In this document: positions 10,634 through 22,608 of the stretch, one piece after another
How the letters are laid out: each line of letters starts with the position of its first letter
Position numbering within the stretch: position 1 is the stretch's first letter
The notes under the pieces: model-generated
Seen by the model: only the letters and a program-made list of their open reading frames with translations
Databases searched by the model: none
Told to the model about the DNA's origin: nothing
Assembly (NCBI GenBank): GCA_014529385.2
Contig: CM043965.1
Coordinates: forward strand, 19,643,912-19,707,911
Origin: Adiantum capillus-veneris
Lineage: Eukaryota; Streptophyta; Polypodiopsida; Polypodiales; Pteridaceae
Length of the DNA: 64,000 bases
Reading direction: 5' to 3'
Position numbers and translations under genes: made by a program

Positions 10634-11674
10634 TCTAGCATTTGTTGGGCTGTAATGGAATTTGCCTATTCAATTTGAGAGTAGCGGAATTTAATGAGAG
10701 TACTTTCAAGAAATGATTTTGTGAGCATAGCGGGTAGACATAATTGAAGATAGCAACATAATTATAGCAATTAGTTAACTTGGCATGGACAATACTTTTG
10801 CAAGAGAGAGAATTTAGAGAACATGACAACAGTTGAGGACCGGATTTATGTGGAGCCGGTCCCCCCTCCAATAGGCATTTGTATTATGATTTCTCCCATA
10901 AAGAGAGACTTGTTACAATACATTCTTTGTGTTCCTTATGACCTAGGTGAAGCAATGAAGATGGAAAGCTTCATGCATCACCATCATAGCATAACCTAAA
11001 CTTGAAGAAAGCTTTAACTATACCAAGCCTCAGTCCCAAGACCTCAAACACCTTCGAAGGTGGAGAGAGCTAGCAGGAAATGAGGGTAGGGAAGAGGAAG
11101 AAGAAACATTTCATACGAGAAAGAGCTAGCTCCTCACTTATCATAACTCTTGTGCTAGCATACATAATAGCATAGTAATGAAGAAGAAATAGATGGCAAG
11201 CTCAAGCATTGAATCATGGCTCTTGGATGGATTTGCACTCCATAGCCAAGAGTGTTGGTGTAGGCTCTCAACCTCTACTTGCTTGGAGAAGGAGAGGGAG
11301 CTCTTGCACTTTGCATAGTACACAATGAGAGTGTTTGTGAGTGTGTGTGGGTGAGTATACCCCCTAAGCACCCCCCTAGCTTGCTTGGGTCGACCCCCCC
11401 TTGTAGCTCATGCTTGAAGCTCATTGGATCCCTCCAGGCCTAGCCAATCACAAGCAGGAGCCATTACAAGCAACATGGGTAGCCTTGGGACAAGTGTCCC
11501 CCTTTCCCTTTTGAGAGAGAGGACTTGATAAATGCAAAATCAATTAGTTAAATATCCTAAATTATCGTTGGACCCCTTGGGTGGCCAACCAATAGGCTTC
11601 AGGCACACCATGAGGGCAACATGGGGAGGAACTTGACAAGTGTCCTTGCTGCCTCTTCAAGCTGGGGCTTCCCT

Positions 11675-11724
11675 TGTGTGTGTGTGTGTGTGTGTGTGTG
11701 TTCTCTCTCATCCCCCCCCCCCCC
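11675..11724. repeat. (TG)n followed by a poly(C) run
   Basis: TG repeats at 11675-11700, a short TTCTCTCTCAT spacer, then about 13 consecutive C residues. The C run is prone to length error in assemblies. Confidence 0.93.
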
Positions 11725-11848
11725 TTGTAGTCTCGCCCCCCTCCTTGTAGGGATATTTTTGACTTTGGATGAGCAAGCCCCTTAGTCATCAAGCATGACT
11801 AAGCACTTGAAGTAGGGGGTGTTCCCACAAGAATCTCAGGCAAGCTTC

Positions 11849-11980
11849 TCAAGGCACCTCAAGCACCTTAATCATGCACTAAGTCAAGCACCTCAAGCAT
11901 GGAGCCAGTCAAGCACCTCAAGCATCTTAATCAAGCACCTCAAGCATGACAAGCACCTCAAGCAAGACAAGCACCTCGAG
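11849..11980. repeat. Degenerate short tandem repeat of CAAGCACCTCAAGCAT
   Basis: At least six irregular copies of the word CAAGCACCTCAAGCAT or close variants, with spacers of variable length. Local replication slippage is the likely origin. Confidence 0.85.
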
Positions 11981-12381
11981 CTTGGGCCGGGTTCCCACCT
12001 CAAGCTCAGCCCTAGCTTACCTAAGGTCAAAGGACTTTTACACACATTATTGGAGGTCTTCAATGAAGCTAACCCTAAGGTCTTATGCTCCATTGGTTAG
12101 CCTTGCTCTTGATAGACCATCTCCCATTTGGGCCCCTTTACTATTGGCCCCGTGTTGAGATAGATCTATAAGCACATATCTATATCTTAACACTTGTTCC
12201 CATTTATTCTCCCACATTAAGTGATCAATTTAATATGAGAAAATCATTTGGGTTGGTTAGATATTAGATTTTATGACATGGGCTATCACATTTACCTTGA
12301 GTTGTGCGAATGATGATATTGCTTTGAGTTTTCAACAAAGTGAATTCTATCATTGTTGTCTTTTAATATGCAATTAGGGAA

Positions 12382-12385
<4 letters not shown>

Positions 12386-12442
<57 letters not shown>

Positions 12443-12521
12443 AAGGGTGAGAGAGCAAGAAAGAGAGAGGGACAGGGAGAGAAAGAGAGAGTGTGTTGGG
12501 GGGAGGGGGGAGAGAGAGACA

Positions 12522-12569
<48 letters not shown>
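12386..12569. repeat. (GA)n microsatellite, two blocks
   Basis: GA repeats at 12386-12437 and 12525-12569 are separated by a purine-rich spacer with a G run (about 12497-12511). Confidence 0.96.
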
Positions 12570-12571
<2 letters not shown>

Positions 12572-13493
12572 CCTTGAGTAGCCCACTGGAAGGAAGAGTG
12601 GGAGGAGAACCAGCGGCAATGGGCGGTGGTCGTAGGAGGAGGATGGTGGTAGTGAGCTAACACCACCAACCACCGATGGTGGGCTTGGGTGTTGTTGTTC
12701 ATGGGTGGTAAGGGAAGACAATGGGAGGTAGAGGTGGTGGGGGGGGGGGAAAAAAGCTCGCTCCATAACCACCCCCACTATTCTAAGGATAACATTTTCT
12801 ATCTAGATGCTAAAGTTTTTGTTTTTATGCTGATATGTTTAGCTGAGGTGGAGGGTGATATACTTCTCCTTTTAACAAGATAGGAACAAATTGACAGTGT
12901 GCCAGATCTTGTATAAGAGCATACAGGTGCTGGGCCCCAATGTTTCAAAAGCTGATTATACTCCCAGTTTATAGTGCCCTTTGTAGTGAAATGTATACAA
13001 GAATTTTTGGCCCAAAACATCCTGAGTGCCATGATTGGACGCTTGGGCTCGGTGCTGTGGTGATTCACCTGCTGACTGTTTGGCAACTCTCTTGCCACTC
13101 GAGACTCTCTTGCCACTATTCTCCGCGCAAGTCGTTGATCAGTCGTTACCATAGCTTGCATTGCATGGATTGTCGCCCATGGCTCCCGTATATTGTGTCT
13201 TCGCTCTCCCCATCCTATTGAAGCTCGTAGTCGTCCGATGCTAGGCCCCACTATTTCCTTGCTTTGTTATCCCGCCGCCTCCATCCACTCATCAGCCACT
13301 TGCCCATGGCCATCTCCCATTTGGTCTGCGCAATTACTTGAAGCTATCGAGTTTTCGTGTGGCCATGTCCTATTTGGTCTACACAATTACTTGAAGCCAG
13401 TGAAGGGGGCACTCCGTATGGCGGAGGACAATGCCAGAAGGGTGGTGGGTTGGGGCGACACCTACCTCCTCCTACCTCTTGAGATGCTACTCC

Positions 13494-13496
<3 letters not shown>
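12570..13496. other. No recognisable gene; one 53-bp tandem duplication inside
   Basis: No convincing coding sequence on either strand. It ends in the GA tracts that lie upstream of the poly(A) polymerase copy. Confidence 0.5.
13308..13397. repeat. Tandem duplication, 53-bp period
   Basis: GGCCATSTCCYATTTGGTCT followed by a CAATTACTTGAAGC segment occurs at 13308 and again at 13361. Confidence 0.85.
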
Positions 13497-13548
<52 letters not shown>

Positions 13549-13626
13549 GAAGAGAAGTTTTTGCATTGCAGGAGGAGGAGGAGGAAAACAAAAAACAACT
13601 CAACTGCATTGTAGGGGAAGGCTCCT

Positions 13627-13675
<49 letters not shown>
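13497..13675. repeat. (GA)n microsatellites upstream of the poly(A) polymerase copy
   Basis: GA runs at 13497-13544 and 13628-13675 are separated by a GGA/GGAAAA-rich spacer. Plant GAGA-binding BBR/BPC proteins recognise such tracts, but nothing here shows that these are used. Confidence 0.95.
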
Positions 13676-13678
<3 letters not shown>

Positions 13679-13978
13679 GGTGCATCCCCATCAGAAGGCT
13701 CTTGGAGAGAGAAAGAGAGCGCTCTAGGATATGGGAGATGCAACCGGCACAAAACGGCAAAAGCAAGTGATGGGGGATCAGAAGGTGTGGCAAAGCAGCA
13801 CAGGAAGGTCGAGTAACAACAGGTAAGGGTGTGAGAACGAATTAACATGTGGGTTCCGCATGTCAAGGAAGGTGGTGAGATCTCAGTATATCTGCCCTCC
13901 TGCAAGTCAAGGGAACTCGTGCTGACACTCAAAACCTCTCGCCGTGAGTGGAGGTGCAACTCAAAATCTCCCGTGGTG

Positions 13979-13983
<5 letters not shown>

Positions 13984-14011
<28 letters not shown>
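13984..14011. repeat. Short (GA)n tract 210 bases before the poly(A) polymerase start
   Basis: About 14 GA units, the third GA tract within 725 bases of the ATG at 14220. It would lie in the promoter or 5' UTR if the downstream copy is transcribed. Confidence 0.93.
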
Positions 14012-14014
<3 letters not shown>

Positions 14015-14219
14015 GGCTGACGTGGCGGCTGGATTTCCAACCACGTGGAGAACCTTTTTAAGCTTGCATTGCCGTGGAGATAACTGAAAGGGGAAGGCGA
14101 TGATCAAGCGATCAAGGACCTGCGCAGAGTGACCTAAGTTGTCCAGCGGGCTTGCGCAGAGCGAGGGAAGTTGCCTCCTGCCTGCTGCCTCGGCTGAGCG
14201 AGCGAAGTTCTCTAGTGAG

Positions 14220-16249
14220 ATGTTCCACCAGCAGCAGCACGATCTCATCTCGTCTTCCGGCCCCACGGAGGCCGAGCTGGCCAGCGATGGCGAATTAACG
14301 AAATTCTTAGCTAACGCGGCCGGATCAGTTGAAGAAAGCCCAGATGAGTCCATGCTTCGTGCGGAGGTCCTTGGTCATCTTGACCAGGTTGTCAAAGAAT
14401 GGGTGAAGCACGTGACCAGAAGCAGAGGCTTCAGCCCCCCGTTTGTTGCGCAGGCAAATGCCAAGATCTTCACGTTTGGTTCGTATCGGCTCGGTGTGCA
14501 CTGTCCGGCGCAGACATCGATGCCCTCTGTGTTGGCCCTCGACATGCTACTCGAGAGGAAGATTTCTTCATCCTGCTTCATGACATGCTCAGGGAAATGC
14601 CCCAAGTCACAGAGCTTCATCCCGTCCCAGAAGCCCATGTTCCTCTTCTCAAATTCAAGTTCCAAGGCATTTTAGTAGATCTGTTGTATGCAAGGCTTGC
14701 GCTTTGGGTCATTCCAGAGGACCTGGACCTATCTCATGACTCCATTCTATGCAATGTTGATGAGCAAAGCGTGCGAAGTCTGAATGGATGTCGGGTTACT
14801 GACCGCATACTGCGCCTTGTTCCGAACATTCTGGCATTTCGCACCACTCTCCGGTGTATCAAGCTTTGGGCCAGAAGACGAGGAGTATATTCAAATGTCA
14901 TGGGCTTTCTTGGCGGAGTGAATTGGGCTTTGTTGGTGGCTCGCATTTGCCAGTTGTACCCAAATGCTGTACCCAGCATGCTGCTTTCCAGGTTCTTCCG
15001 AGTTTATACGCAATGGAGATGGCCATGCCCTGTCATGCTATGTGAGATCGAACAAGGGACGCCGTCGCTGGGCCTCCCTGTCTGGGATCCTCAAAAGAAC
15101 CCACGGGACAGGACACATTTGATGCCCATCATAACCCCTGCATATCCATGCATGAACTCTAGCTACAATGTCTCCGCCAGTACTCTGCAGGTCATAAGGG
15201 ACCAATTTGAGAATGCCAACCAGATCTGCAAGGCTGTGGAGATGAGGCAGGCAAAATGGAGTGCGCTTTTTGACACTTTCCCGTTTTTTGAGGCTTACAA
15301 TAACTACCTGCAGATTGATACAATGGCCATAGATGAGGATGACCTGCGTACATGGAAGGGTTGGGTGGAATCGCGTCTCAGACAGTTGACACTGAGGATC
15401 GAGCGCGATACAAAGCTTCTCTTGCAGTGCCATCCCTATTCCTGCGAATTTGTAGATAAGTCTAAACAAGCACAACGTCACACAGCCTTTTTCATGGGAT
15501 TGCAGCGTGGCCGTGGAGGTGTTCCCGTTCAAGTCGAAGGCCAGCAGCAGTTCCATATACAGGGGGCTGTTGCAGAGTTTAGGCATGCAGTCAATAGTTA
15601 TTGCCACAGAAAGCCTGGCATGGAAGTTCATGTTTCCCACATACGAAGGAAGCAGATCCCGCCATTTGTTTTCCCTGGTGGTGTGCGCCCGTCAAGGCCG
15701 CAAAAGCCTTTAGTTTTGGGTCTCCCAGAACTGGAATCATTGAGCAACTCTCCACCATCTTCACATACGCAGGAAGGCCAAGCTGGGGGTGAACGTGATG
15801 AGTCGAGAAACTCTTTACCAAAGCGACAGAAGGCCCGTCTGATTGACTGTACTGGGCTCAGGCCAACTCATTCATCACGCATCTTTCCTTCAAGGAGGCA
15901 AGAAGATGCATGCACAGATTATGTGAACGATTTTCTGTGTCATGACATTAAGTGGCCAGCAGGCAAAGCTTCAGACAAGCTGTCAGATCCATCAAAGAAA
16001 CGGAAATGGGCTGCCGATGCCGACAGAACAAACTCGGGCAGATGTGAAGAGGGAAATGAACGAGGCGATTCTTTTGTGCCGAGAACTGGAACAGAAAACG
16101 AGCAGTATTTCACTGCTCTGAGAAGTGGGTTTGCTAATGTTTGTGTGATGAGTGGTTCTAACAGCAAACGAGTTTGTGTGAGCATACCAATTCTGCCTCC
16201 ATCAAGGCATGATCAAACTGAGAGTGGCTCAGTCGATGAGTTAGAGTGA
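14220..16249 (+). pseudogene. Nuclear poly(A) polymerase, intronless copy with a frameshift
   Basis: This is a clear canonical nuclear poly(A) polymerase, the enzyme that adds poly(A) to cleaved pre-mRNA. The N-terminal part (14220 to about 14505) includes FTFGSYRLGVH, the nucleotidyltransferase GS motif. The rest (about 14507-16249) continues with GADIDALCVGP (catalytic Asp pair) and ILVDLLYARL (third Asp). The central domain has RRGVYSNVMGFLGGVNWALL and YTQWRWPCPVML. The RNA-binding domain has a CHPYSCEF segment and FFMGLQRGRGG. The tail carries a basic KKRKW signal (about 16000), probably nuclear import. One base (a C) is missing at 14505-14507, between the GS motif and the Asp pair, so translation breaks in the active site. 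Length without the break is about 676 codons, near the usual plant size. Plant PAPS genes usually have introns and none is visible here, which suggests a retrocopy. The ATG at 14220 is the first in-frame ATG before the conserved region. Confidence 0.92.
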
Positions 16250-16916
16250 GGTAAAGGATGGTGCTACTCCCCGTCAGAGTCCAGGAGGCTACCTCTTGAG
16301 TTGCCTGTATTTGCAAGCAGACTGACCTGGGAATAGGTCTTTTTGTTTACACATTCTCTGTAAACATTTTTTTGATTAACTAATGCAATAATCAAAATTT
16401 TCACAATTTTAGTCTCCTTGAGGATGTAACTAACATTTGTGTTACTCTCTTTTGAACTCATTTGTCCACCAAGTGACATGCCACTCTCTTTTGAACTGAT
16501 CTGCATTGAGCGTCGCAACTAGTCTTGCTTGGTTGGCCTTGTGTGGTGTAGTTAATGTGTGAAATATACTGCCTATTTACTGGCTCATTCCTAATAAAAT
16601 TCGAGATTCATCGCAGCCCTCCGTTTAGTGTCGTTTCTCTTGCAGAATCTATATTGCCTATTTATTGGCTCATTTTCAATAAAATTCGAGATTCATCGCA
16701 ACCCTCCGTTTAGTATCGTTTCTCTTGCAGAATCTAGTGTTATAGCCCTTGGATGGGTGCCACATCAGCATGCATAATAAATTTCAAGTCTTGCAAATGA
16801 TTGTCTCACATAGCAGCAGTGGGAATATGAACCAGCGTTCTCCATGTCAGCCCATCAGAATTTGAAACATGCAGCCAATCATTGCCTACATAATTTGCTA
16901 TTTGCGCAACTGTTCA
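16250..16916. other. 3' flank of the poly(A) polymerase copy
   Basis: It contains possible polyadenylation words (AATAAA-type in CCTAATAAAATTC at about 16590) and the 85-bp tandem repeat. No terminal poly(A) run marks an obvious retrocopy end. Confidence 0.55.
16567..16736. repeat. Tandem duplication, 85-bp unit
   Basis: Two copies start at 16567 and 16652 and differ at only a few bases. Each contains a TCAATAAAATTC-like word, so the duplication also doubles a candidate poly(A) signal. Confidence 0.92.
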
Positions 16917-18548
16917 GGCGGTCCGGGGCAAGCAGCAAGGAAGTGGCCTCTAAGCACCACCTAGGCTCCTGTGTCGCTCAAAAAAAAATATATGGATGGT
17001 CAAAAGACCAAACCAAACCCACACGAAACCAAAACAAAGGGCACCACCTAACTAGAATGAGTTAGGACATATCAAAACGTGAACATTACACTTGAGCTTA
17101 CACACATCTTTGTACGATCATCCCCATCATACATCCTAACATACCAAATGAAGAGACTTACTTGCGACAATTCATGAAACAAACTCACAAAGGCACTAAC
17201 ACTTGAGCATAAATAGACGCACGCACATACACAATCACAAACCAATTGATGATTTTGTTACTCTAGTGAGGGATCTCCAATCCAACCTCAACTTAGACCA
17301 ACAAAGTACCACCAATGCTCAACACCTTCAACAACAAAAACTCTCAAAGGAAAATACACAAGTGTTATCACAAGTAGACGTTTCCAATTGTTGCGGTAAG
17401 CTAAAGAAGATTCCAAAATGAGCACCAATTTGTGAATTGTCAAGAGATTTATGAGATAATGAGAATATGTGTGCTCAAATCCAATTGTTATAGATAGATA
17501 AGTAGACCATACAAATGGAGAGCCTAGCTCTGGCGATTATCTCGACATAAGGACTTGACACGAGGGCTTCCTCACACACTTAAGTAGCTAAAACTCTTCT
17601 TCTTTCAATTGATAAAACCCGTACTCAAAGTGATGTAGAAGTGCTCTATTTATAGCATTTCCAAGTGGATTATCTCTAAGCATAAGTATGCTTATTTGTG
17701 TGGCTAATTAAGTTTAGGGTTTTTTGAATTCTTTATATGGTGGGACTACTTTGTCTTCTCTATTTACATTGAGTGAGAATAGGAGAAGAGAAATAACTTA
17801 TAGGGTTGAATGGAGGTGTTTCTATCTACATGGGGTCTCCATTTTTTAAAAGGCGAAATTGGATGGGCAAATTGCATACAAGTTAGTAGTTAGTGAGTTA
17901 GTAGTTATAATATTTACAAGCGAGACACAAACGTGCCAAATGGATAATTTACAAAGGGAATGCTCAAATGAGCGTAATAGGAAAAGTGATTTTATGGAAT
18001 GGTTATATACAAGGATGAGTTTGAAAGGATAAGAAACCTTTTACTGCTCACAACGCCTTGTCTTTTGTCGCTCCGATGCTTGATCCGTGGCGAGGTTTTG
18101 TCGGCTTGCGTAATTAGGGTGCTTGCGGGAGATTAAGTTGATGAAGAAAATGTACACAAACAGTTTTTTGCTGATTTTTTAGATTTTTTGGAAGAAGAGA
18201 TCAATCATATCTCTTCATTGATAATTATTAGGTAGGTAGTTAGGGTAGATGAGTGTTTAAAGCTTTCATGGAAGGTATGTAAGAGTGGAGGTGATAAGGA
18301 TTAATTGTACTTAGAGGGGGGAGAGAGTGTTTGTAGGTTTGAATAGAATGGAGATAGAAATGAGAGTTTATGTGGGTAAAGAGAAGAGTGAGGGTGAAGC
18401 ATTTTGGACCAAGACAGCAAAACTGGGGTCCACCAAAAGGCCCATAAAAAATCGCTCATAGCTTCAAAAAATGCGAAATAAATTTTGCCAGAAACCTCAG
18501 CTCACGAGCTATAACTTTGTAGTTTCGTGCAAATTCCAACTCGGAGTA
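16917..18548. repeat. Long direct repeat, copy 1 (about 1.63 kb)
   Basis: The block starts near TCCGGGGCAAG and continues GTGGCCTCTAAGCACCACC. It is nearly identical to 19740-21376, with scattered substitutions and small indels. Similarity ends near CCAACTCGGAGT (18548). The copies flank a Gypsy pol core and probably represent LTR-type sequence, but clean TG...CA ends were not found. Confidence 0.88.
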
Positions 18549-19762
18549 GAGGACACCTTCCAAGAATAGATATGAGCTTGCCTTCTCCATGAGCCTCCGC
18601 TTTTGAGCCTTTGTGAAGCCTTGTGGAAACTCGCCCTCTAGGATAAAGCTCACAATGGGAGCCAATGACTCCATCCCTTGGTACCTTGGTTGCTTTATTG
18701 CTGCTGCTGCTAGGATGAATTGCACTTCACTCTCATCGCATGCAACTGCCTTTTGGGCAAGCAAATCAGCAACTTCATTTTGTTTCCTAGGAATATGATA
18801 CAATTGCACTTCTTCAAATTGATTGAAGAGTCTACGGATGGCTTGAACCTTTTTCCTTAGCCTTTCATTTTTACAAGCCCAAATACCAAGAATTTGCTTG
18901 ACAATAAGAAGTGCATCCCGTTTTACCATGAGACGCCGTATCTTTTGAGAGACACACACCTCAATCCATGGAGTAGTATGTCGTATTCTGCTTCATTGTT
19001 TCTCGTGGAATCGGGCAACTTCACATGCTTTTTCATAACAACTTCACCATTTGAATCATGCAAAACAAGCCCTCTCCCAGCTTTTCCTGTGGCCTTCCTA
19101 AATGCTCCATCAAAAACCAACGTGAATGCATTAGGTAAACTTTTAGGTGGTGGTAAAGGTAGGGTTTTCACTTCAGGCACTTTGATGTCTCTTTCATGCA
19201 CTCTATAGGTGAGAATCCCTGCTAATTGTGCACGCACACTGTCCTCTACCTTGAAAGAGTATTGGAACTCTTGCAACTCCATGATCCATTTTGAAATCCT
19301 GGTACTTAGAGTCATTTGAGATGACACCCAAGGAAACAAGTTTTCAGCAGTGAGTATGATAAAAGGTTTTGGCAAGAGATATGATCTAAACTTTCTTACT
19401 ACAAAGACGAGAGAAAGCATCATAGACTCTGCTTCTGTGTAGTTATTTTCAAGTGCATTCATGACCCTGCTAGCAAACTACACAGGCCGCATCCTAGTGC
19501 TATGTGGATCTTGTTGTAACAAAACTGCACCCAATGTTTCCTTACCCAATTCACATTCTTTGAGCTGACAAAGAATGTGAATTTCCAACATGGAGGCATA
19601 AGTGTTGGTAGTTCTGACAAAACCATTTTGATACAAGTAAAAGTACTCTTCAAGCTCATCAGACCATGCAAACTCTACTTGTTGTGTCAACTTTTGAAGG
19701 GGGTGAAGTAACTCTGATGCCAAGTGAAAGCCAAAATTGAGGCGATCCGGGGCAAGAAACAA
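18456..19762 (-). pseudogene. Ty3/Gypsy pol fragment (RT end, two RNase H domains, integrase start)
   Basis: Read on the minus strand, this begins with an RT thumb/RNase H segment (19762-19478; KETLGAVLLQQDP). A second frame (19462-18923) continues the RT-linked RNase H (NNYTEAESMMLSLVFVVRKFRSYL split) and begins a further RNase H of the RVT_3 type (FDGAFRKATGKAGRGLVL, NNEAEY). A third frame (18959-18456) finishes that RNase H (YHIPRKQNEVADLLA) and starts the integrase zinc-binding region (KASSYLFLEGVLY). Two RNase H domains in series are known in some plant Gypsy lineages. Frameshifts separate the frames. Gag, protease, most of RT and the integrase core are missing. Both ends run straight into the 1.6 kb direct repeats. 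Confidence 0.85.
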
Positions 19763-21376
19763 AAGAGTGGCCTCTAAGCACCACCTAGGCTCCCATGTCG
19801 CTCAAAAAAATATATATGGATGGCCAAAAGACCAAACCAAACCCACACAAAACCAAGAAAAAGGGCACCACCTAACTAGAATGAGTTAGGACATATCAAA
19901 ACGTGAACATTACACTTGAGCTTACACACATCTTTGTACGATCATCCCCATCATACATCCTAACATACCAAATGAAGAAACTTACCTGCGACAATTCATG
20001 AAACAAACTCACAAAGGCACTAACACTTAAGCATAAATAGACGCACGCACGTACACAATCACAAACCAATTGATGATTTTGTCACTCTAGTGAGGGATCT
20101 CTAATCCAACCTCAACTTAGACCAACAAAGTACCACCAATGCTCAACACCATCAACAACAAAAACTCTCAAAGGAAAATACACAAGTGTTATCACAAGTA
20201 GACGTTTCCAATTGTTGCGGTAAGCTAAAGAGGATTCCAAAATGAGCACCAATTTGTGAATTGTCAAGAGATTTAGGAGATAATGAGAATATGTGTGCCC
20301 AAATCCAATTGTTATAGATAGATAAGTAAACCATACAAATGGAGAGCCTAGCTCTGAGGATTATCTCGACATAAGGACTTGACACGAGGGCTTTCTCACA
20401 CACTTAAGTAGCTAAAGCTCTTCTTCTCTCAATTGATAAGCCCCGTACCTCAAAGTGATGTAGAAGTGCTCTATTTATAGCATTTCCAAGTGGATTATCT
20501 CTAGGCATAAGTATGCTTATTTGTGTGACTAATTAGGTTTAGGGTTTTTTGAATTCTTTATATGGTGGGACTACTTTGTCTTCTCTATTTACATTGAGTG
20601 AGAATAGGGAGAAGAGAAATAACTTATAGGGTTGAATGGAGGTGTTTCTATCTACATGGAGTCTCCATTTTTTAAAAGGCGAAATTGGATGGGCAAATTG
20701 CATACAAGTTAGTAGTTAGTGAGTTAGTAGTTATAATATTTACAAGTGAGGCACAAACGTGCCAAATGGATAATTTACAAAGGGAATGCTCAAATGAGCA
20801 TAATAGGAAAAGTGATTTTATGGAATGGTTATATACAAGGATGAGTTTGAAAGGATAAGAAACCTGTTACTGCTCGCAACGCCTTGTCGTTTGCCGCTCC
20901 AATGCTTGATCCGTGGCGAGGTTTTGTTGGCTTGAGTAATTAGGGTGCTTGCGGGAGATTAAGTTGATGAAGAAGATGCACACAATCAGTTTTTTGCTGA
21001 TTTTTTAGATTTTTTGGAAGAAGAGATCAATCATATCTCTTCATTGATAATTACTAGGTAGGTAGTTAGGGTAGATGAGTGTTTATAGCTTTCATGGAAG
21101 GTATGTAAGAGTGGAAGTGATAAGGATTAGTTGTACTTAGAGGGGGGAGAGAGTGTTTGTAGGTTTGAATAGAATGGAGATGGAAATGAGAGTTTGTGTG
21201 GGTGAAGAGGAGAGTGAGGGTGAAGCATTTTGGACCAAGACAACAAAACTGGGGTCCACCAAAAGGCCCATAAAAAATCGCTCATAGCTTCAAAAAATGC
21301 GAAATAAATTTTGTCAAAAGCCTCAGTTCACGAGCTACAATTTGTAGTTTTGTGCAAAGTCCAACTCGGAGTGGAA
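19740..21376. repeat. Long direct repeat, copy 2 (about 1.64 kb)
   Basis: Same sequence and orientation as 16917-18548. The left edge overlaps the coding segment FLAPDRL of the Gypsy RT fragment, and the right edge is at about CCAACTCGGAGT (21376). The offset between copies is about 2.82 kb. Confidence 0.88.
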
Positions 21377-22409
21377 TCATGCATGAAAATTCGCCCAAAA
21401 ACATGTAAATTTTTCTCCCTCTCAAAGTCTTCCAAGTGGGGTCCTTGGTTGTTGAACTTGCATATATTCCAATCGGTGAGGCATGAGGGCATCACATGGA
21501 TCCTTAATAATGCTCCATTGTGTCCATGAAAAATTATTATTGAATTTGGTGATGATATGCACGATAACAAGTGTACAAGCTAAGGTACATGATTATAGTA
21601 ATAAAATATAAATAATATGTATATAAAATATAAAAGTAATTTAAAATAAGATAAGATAATATACAAAAGATGTATGCTAAAATATATATTGTTATATTTT
21701 CTTACAATAGGTGGAGTGAAAAAATAATATTTACAATTTTACACAATGTGAAAGGAAAAAGTACACTATAGTTAACTAGCGTGAAGAAAAAATTGGAATC
21801 TCATGGATAAGTAGAATAGAAATATATAAATGAATAAATACACTCTCTTGAGATGTAAATATAAAATTTACAAAAATCACTATATCGTAAAAACACGACA
21901 CACACCTAGTGAAATAGTAGGTGGGTAGGGAAAAAAATACTCACACCTAGTTACATAAAAGGGGATGGGGAAAAAATATGTGAAAATAAATTTTTTGTTT
22001 TTATAAAATCACACTCTTAATATTGATGCCCTTTAAAACAAAGGAAAGAAATATTTACATAAATACTAAGGGCAGTAATACTTTTTTGGATCCAACCCTA
22101 CTTAGGTAATTAGTAAAGGTGGAGTTTTATGGTTAGGACACACTTTAGAGAAATATACACATTTATGAGCACACCATATCCACTATAGCGTGGTATCACA
22201 CACATGAAGAAAAATAAGATATGTACAATCTTTGAGTTAGCACGTGGGTAGAGTTAAAAGGTTAGTAGTGATGGAGTGAGGCTAAAAATATAACTTTTTA
22301 ATAGCGAAAAGCAGTTATCACTGTGTTGCCTCCCTCCCCTGTGCAGCCTATGCTTTGGCATCCACATGTAAACTCTTTAATGGCCCCCACCCTCCTGGAT
22401 TTGACGGCC

Positions 22410-22516
22410 GGGAATGGTTGCCTTCTGACCATTCTCATAATCAGGGTGACCAGCAGGCTCCTGGCCTCCACCGATCGCCCATGATTAACGAGAATGGTCA
22501 GTAGGCGACCATTCCC
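22410..22516. repeat. Inverted repeat, about 34-bp arms with a 38-base loop
   Basis: The left arm starts GGGAATGGTTGCC and contains CTGACCATTCTC. The right arm is its reverse complement with a few mismatches (GAGAATGGTCAG, then GGCGACCATTCCC). It could be the relic of a small foldback element. Confidence 0.88.
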
Positions 22517-22562
22517 TACACCTTGACTGAGTCGTACACCATAGTGAGACCGTGTGTTGGCT

Positions 22563-22564
<2 letters not shown>

Positions 22565-22605
<41 letters not shown>
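22565..22605. repeat. (GA)n microsatellite
   Basis: About 20 GA units, 50 bases after the hairpin at 22410-22516. Confidence 0.95.

Positions 22606-22608
<3 letters not shown>

Larger units (their letters stand above)
10634..12385. other. Non-coding stretch with C-rich and short tandem repeats
   Basis: No recognisable protein on either strand. Two loosely similar C-rich blocks (about 11340-11480 and 11560-11760) share CCCCCCCTTGTAG-like words and may be an old duplication. Confidence 0.55.

Noticed and set aside
13193-13816. 207-residue plus-strand ORF upstream of the poly(A) polymerase copy
   Set aside because: About a third is Arg-Glu repeat from two GA tracts, and the rest shows no family pattern. 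Treated as non-coding.
22410-22516. MicroRNA precursor
   Set aside because: Stem length is compatible, but no mature sequence is recognised and the arms are nearly perfect, more like a small inverted repeat. Reported only as a hairpin.
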